A DNA stretch of 64,000 bases from Cavia porcellus (taxonomy: Eukaryota; Chordata; Mammalia; Rodentia; Caviidae), in contig NW_026947484.1 of NCBI RefSeq assembly GCF_034190915.1, positions 184,382,982 through 184,446,981 of the forward strand. Direction: 5' to 3'. The notes under the pieces were generated by a model that searched no databases, was not told the origin of the DNA, and worked only from the letters and a program-made list of their open reading frames with translations. The position numbers were made by a program, and so were the translations under genes. Below, in pieces: positions 59,498 to 64,000 of this stretch (position 1 is the first letter of the stretch; the number at the start of each line of letters is the position of its first letter).

Positions 59498-59890
59498 TAT
59501 GCAGCAAATCATCAAAAAGATTATACATCATGATCGAGTATTCAGATATTCATGGAACAAAAACCATATGACCATCACAATAGACTCAGAAAAAGCATTT
59601 CATAAAATCCAACATCCCTTCATAATAAAACTTTGAGGAAAATAGGAATAGAATGTCTTTATCTCAATCTGATAATATGAAAAGAAGAGACCCTGAAAGA
59701 TTTTATTCTGAAGTCAGAATAAGACAAGGATGCTCACTACCACCATACTTGTTCAATGTATTTCTCAAGTCATTAGTCAGAGCAATTAAACAAGAGGAAG
59801 AAATACAGTGAAAAAATTAAATTATCATTATTTCTTACAGATGACACTCTATATAGAACTCCAAAACTGCATGAGACTTTTAGAATTAAA
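59498..59890 (+). mobile_element. L1 ORF2 RT fragment, plus strand (inverted 5' piece of neighbouring L1)
   Basis: 'GCAGCAAATCATCAAAAAGATT', 'GACTCAGAAAAAGCATTTCATA' (RT motif A region), 'AGAATAAGACAAGGATGCTC' (motif B, Q-G-C) and 'CAGATGACACTCTATATAG' (DD motif) lie in sense order. In L1 coordinates it ends just before the segment where the neighbouring antisense piece starts. The two are therefore best explained as one element with a 5' inversion. Confidence 0.85.
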
Positions 59891-61610
59891 TTTATTTTTA
59901 TGAAGCATTTTTTCTTGTGCAAACATCAGTAAATCTAATAGAAAAAATCATAGTTTGATTGTTTCAATACAGATAAACAGAAGCTTGCAAATATATCATG
60001 AAAATATTTTCAAGATAGAGTTCTTTATTGCTATCCTTTTAAATTATTAATATTTTATTTATTTTATTACTATATTGTGTATTATATTATTGTATTACTA
60101 TATTACTATATTACTATATTGTGAAATTTATCATCTATATGGATTCTTGGCTAGTCTATTTTGAAATTATTTATAGTAAAGTAAATCATCTTGTTACAAA
60201 ATCTGTATGCTATGTTTCAAACTTCTATTAAAATATTTGAAAATAAAAAATAAAAATGGATACTATAAAAATGGAACTCTGAAAACCAATGAAGTGTCTC
60301 AATATCGGTGCAATTGTCAATAAATAAGGACAGTAGTGTTACAGTCAGAATTAACCTCAGTAAAATCAAGTTTTATCATCTCAAAAAGACAGAAATGAAA
60401 ATTAAGCCTTCTAGATTTCTATAAGCAAAGGAGGAAACTGCTATTTTATTTTTTCCTCTAATTATTATCAGTTTCAGCTTTCCAGAGTCCATATCAAGGA
60501 GATAACTAGAGAATCAGAAATGTGATTAGAGTTTGGTCCCTGCACCCAAACAACTACCTCTCTTTCTAGAACAATTTACAGATTGAAATTCTTAGGAAGC
60601 AACTGCATAGACAATGTGTAAAAGGAACAAAGCAGACTCTAAATTATTTTTTATGGTGACATATATAATTCTAACAAGTTCTGTTTGTTGCTGTTTATTA
60701 CTTGAGTAGCACTGATGTTAGGACTGTGTATAGCACTATGTGGACATTAAAAATCTTTAGGAATCAGCCATATTCTCTATAAGTAGTAGATTATATAATA
60801 GTTAATAGATGTACTAATTGGGTTTAAGTTATACATACTTTCTTTCATGACATGTTGTAAACTATTAGTTTACAGAAGAAACAAAAAACTTTTATGAATT
60901 CTTACAAATCTCCAAAACTTTTACAAATTCTTTTTTAAAATTGCATATCTTATTTTTTCTGCCAGAAGTGAAAAGAATAAAGGACCATTGATTGAAAATC
61001 TACTTCTGCCTAGTGCTTGGTAGATTTAAAAATCGATTATTTCTACCTCGAAAACACTTGTGCCCCTTAATGCTGGCAGCATATTTCTTGGATAGAGTGA
61101 AGCTAAAAAGGTGATCACTAGGTGTAGGCGTGCAGGGGAAAAAGCAAGATAAAATGAAATATTTCTGTTCCTCATAGGAAAGATAAAAACATTAAGGAAG
61201 ACAAAAGAGAAACAGAAGATTTCTGCGGCTTTCAGTTCACAGAATTTAAGATAGAATTAATAGTCCTCCGTGGTCAAAGAAAGTCCCTATGATTTCACAC
61301 ATCGTGCCAATGTTACAAGCATTTACCATTCATTGTAACCTACAGGTAACCTAAATTCAAGATTCTCCGGTTGCCTTGAGATATACATATGATTAAATCA
61401 AATGTAAAGCTTTTATTATCTGCAGTTCCTAAATTATCATCTGTATTTTTCATATACAGATGGCAAGAAAGCACATCAATCAATGAAGCAGCATAGTCAG
61501 TAAACAATTTCAAGTTGCTCCTTTTGCTAACACATTCACATTTTCATCTTGTCCCAAATCTTTAATGCCATATAATAAGCAAATCCATTTCTTGAAGTAA
61601 GAGCAGTGTA
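59891..61610. other. Intergenic, with a short (TATTAC)n-like tract
   Basis: AT-rich sequence. An ATTACTAT-type repeat lies around 60,060-60,122. No gene is seen. Confidence 0.45.
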
Positions 61611-61615
61611 TATAA

Positions 61616-61662
61616 TCACGTGTATGCATGCACGTGCGTGCATGTGTGTGTGTCTGCGTGTT
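61616..61662. repeat. Alternating purine-pyrimidine (GT/GC/AT) tract
   Basis: TCACGTGTATGCATGCACGT and following GCGTGCATGTGTGTGTGTC alternate purine and pyrimidine for about 45 bases. It contains CACGTG and GCATGC palindromes. Confidence 0.85.
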
Positions 61663-63286
61663 GTGTCATTCTGTTTTGTATCATTTGGGGTTGATTTTCT
61701 TCAAGAGCATGGGGTAAGTACATTTTCAAGTTCAAAGTGACAAAATATCAGGAAATACCCCATGTGGAGATCACCAGTAAGCATGTCAACTGAGGATGTG
61801 ATTTAATGTTATAAATAATTTTCATTAGCCTTTCAGATACTTTAGTGATATTTGGGGAACTGCAGAGAGTAAAAAAGTTACATTTTAGTTGGTAATACCT
61901 AGATTTCAAGACAACAGAAGTTTGACTTGCAAATTATAATGTAATGTAAAATATAATTATATGTAGCTTGTAAATTCTAATGAATGGTAAATGCTTATAA
62001 TATTAAAGAGACTAATAAAATCATAGAGACCATCTATCATTATAACGCAAAGAAAAGTGGATGGAGATGACTCAATGCATCAGTTAGAGTATGGCAATGC
62101 CTTTCTTTTGAGAATTTGGTAAGACTAGGGCTCATAATCCAGATGCATAAAGTTTAATAACGCTAAACATTCTGAATTTGCTTGAGAATTAACATTCTTC
62201 AGATTTTCTGTCTAAACGAATGTAAATATATAAAAGAATACGATTGTAGAAAGCCATGTGTCAGATGCCGTGCTCAGAGATCCATGTTTTCCCTCTTTAC
62301 ACAGTCTGATTTATATCACACACATTTATCTAGTGTATTAACTTGCATAGAAACATTCTTCCCTGGGTCTTTTAATGTTACTGAATATTTTTTAGTTATG
62401 TTCTAAAATAAAATATATAAAACCAAAATAGCTTTCATAACATTTTCCATCTTATGTTTTCATGCAGCAGTATCCTTAGGCAAGAGTTATAAGTAGCAGG
62501 AAGGAGGGAAGTGCTGTGCAGTTCTATTATTGGAAATGCTGAAACACAGAGAAGATTATATTGGATCTTTTAGCTACTCATTTCACATTGTCTACTTTCG
62601 ATCTTTTACCAAGAATTAGAGTCAAGGATGCTAGAGTAGGACTTACAGCGTTTTCCATGTGTTAGAGTTCTATAAATAATGCATGTCTAGTTAACTAGCT
62701 GGAATATCTTGACAAGGACAGTTCTTCTGGATTTGAGTTCAACAGGCATAACATGGGTGTTATAAGTAAAATCACCACCATACCTGCCACTGCAGACCTT
62801 CATTCTTTTCCAATGTTCACTACTCAGTGTACATTTGAAAAATGTTAATTTACAGATTACAGTATGTTCTTGTTTATATTTTCCATTTTCATTGATATTG
62901 CTGAGTACTAAGAATTATTTCTTCATGAGAAAAAATATAGTACCAATTCTGAAATTGCAATACTATTCAGTAGAGCAATTTGATATAATAAAGAGATATA
63001 GCAATAATTAAGATACAATTAAGATAAGAATAGTGAGAATAACTATAACTCAAACTGATAATAGCAAGGTCAGGAATCTGATACATATCAAGTTTTTAAA
63101 ACTCATTTACTAGATAAATTCCAAGAAATGACAGCAGGTGACATAACTCTCTTTGAAAGGTTTATTTCCTAGCATCTCTGATTTTTTTGTATTTCCTTTA
63201 ATATTAAAAAATGTAAAATTATTTCTTATCCATATTCATCTGAGTTTTATATTTCATTTAAATAATAATTTAAATTGGTGGAGTCT
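61663..63286. other. Intergenic, nothing recognised
   Basis: AT-rich sequence without an identifiable gene or repeat. Confidence 0.45.
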
Positions 63287-63295
63287 TTTTTATTA

Positions 63296-63381
63296 CTTTT
63301 TTTTTGGGGGGGTATCAGGTTCAAACTCAAAACCTCATATTTACCAGGCAAACAATTGAGCTGCTGAGCTAAATCCCAGGC
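63296..63381 (-). mobile_element. ID-like SINE, minus strand
   Basis: A T-rich run and GGGGTATCAGGTTCAAACTC, then TTTACCAGGCAAACAATTG and GAGCTAAATCCCAGGC, are the antisense of the ID-like core. Confidence 0.87.
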
Positions 63382-64000
63382 TGATTCTGATTTTATTTTT
63401 TTAGACATTAAGACAAAGAGGACAGAACACAGCAGATCAGAATAGAACAATGTAAGCCACACAGTACTTCACTCCAAGACAATCCAATATTAACAATAGC
63501 TACCATAATGTCTCTTTCGTTGAAATAGTTGAGCATACCTTAGCATACAATAGTATTAAACATAACAAAACAGTATAAAACCATTCAAGAGAATGAAAGT
63601 ATTCCAGGGCATTCAAAACCAATTAACTCATAATGAACAATGGCTACTTATTTTTCTCATTTTCCATAGAATATTTGTTTTTACTATCACACATATTAAA
63701 ATCCAATAAGATACAACATGATAGAACCAATGGAAAAAAGAACAAAAGCATGGTAGGTCTTCAAAGCAAGATGATATTAAATCAGCAATAGCTGCTATAA
63801 TGTCCTGTTTTCTTCAAGAAAGCTGCTCATAACATCACACATAATAAAATCAAATAAAACAGAATACAACCATTCCAACTAATAAAGTAAAATGTTATAA
63901 GGCTTCAAAACAATGTAATGGGGAATCATGATTACCATAAAATCTTATGTACTCTTACCATGTCTTATACTAGGGAGACCATACAGTATTTATACATATG
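63382..64000 (-). mobile_element. L1 3'UTR, minus strand, runs off the window
   Basis: The sequence is the reverse complement of the modular L1 3'UTR at 52.4-53.8 kb. For example, 63,862-63,930 (CCATTCCAACTAATAAAGT...) aligns with the complement of 52,430-52,500. Module starts lie at about 63,494, 63,638, 63,786 and 63,927, spaced 144, 148 and 141 bases. The ORF2 end should lie just beyond position 64,000. Confidence 0.85.

Noticed and set aside
1..64000. CRISPR array, bacterial operon or prophage
   Set aside because: Dispersed repeats are mammalian retroelements and microsatellites. No spaced identical direct repeats, ribosome binding sites or prokaryotic genes are present.

Overview
This is a gene-poor, AT-rich stretch of a mammalian nuclear genome, almost certainly from a rodent. 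The evidence is: several LINE-1 (L1) layers of different age, a HAL1-type half-L1, tRNA-derived SINEs of the ID kind (CTGGGGATTTAGC...GAGTTCGATCCCCAG core), two 7SL-derived B1-like SINEs, MaLR LTRs, and many (GT)n, (TA)n, (GA)n and (CTTT)n microsatellites. Together ID-like and B1-like SINEs point to Rodentia. The ID variant is not the mouse or rat one, and I cannot name the species. I found no intact host protein-coding gene and no tRNA or rRNA gene. Open frames are short and are either repeat shadows or retroelement remains.

Layout. 1-7.6 kb: AT-rich unique sequence, a possible ERV LTR (about 1.37-1.87 kb), an old antisense L1 3' half (2.8-4.1 kb) and an MLT1/MST-type LTR (5.58-5.98 kb). 7.6-12.5 kb: a badly decayed near-full-length sense L1 carrying two ID-like SINEs. 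13.3-13.7 kb: a SINE next to an antisense MaLR LTR fragment. 16.2-20.2 kb: antisense L1, a piece of L1 3'UTR, then a MaLR internal region with its 5' LTR, on the minus strand. 24.5-25.0 kb: a 514-bp L1-3'UTR-like insertion with a 16-bp target-site duplication (TSD). 26.3-27.3 kb: an unidentified GC-richer block with a small degenerate tandem repeat. 27.3-29.6 kb: antisense L1 interrupted by a 347-bp solo LTR with a 6-bp TSD. 30.35-30.69 kb: a complete solo MaLR LTR with a 5-bp TSD. About 32.0-33.9 kb: a pseudogene of a monocarboxylate-transporter family gene, best match SLC16A9. 33.9-36.9 kb: a complete HAL1-like half-L1 on the minus strand with an 11-bp TSD. 37.7-41.3 kb: two opposed old L1 pieces. 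43.8 kb: a 216-bp L1 tail insertion. 49.4-54.1 kb: an old L1 end split by a younger 4.2-kb L1. 57.4-59.9 kb: an antisense L1 with an inverted 5' piece (twin-priming layout) and a 97/92-bp foldback inside it. 63.4-64.0 kb: the minus-strand 3'UTR of another L1, which runs off the window.

The most interesting observation is that the L1 family here has a very long 3'UTR (about 1.45 kb) that reads as a diverged tandem array of modules about 145-150 bp long. The same modular 3'UTR is seen in at least four L1 copies and in the HAL1-like element. This suggests that the non-autonomous ORF1-only element and the autonomous L1 share, or shared, a 3' end. All family assignments are from reading the sequence; no database search was run.
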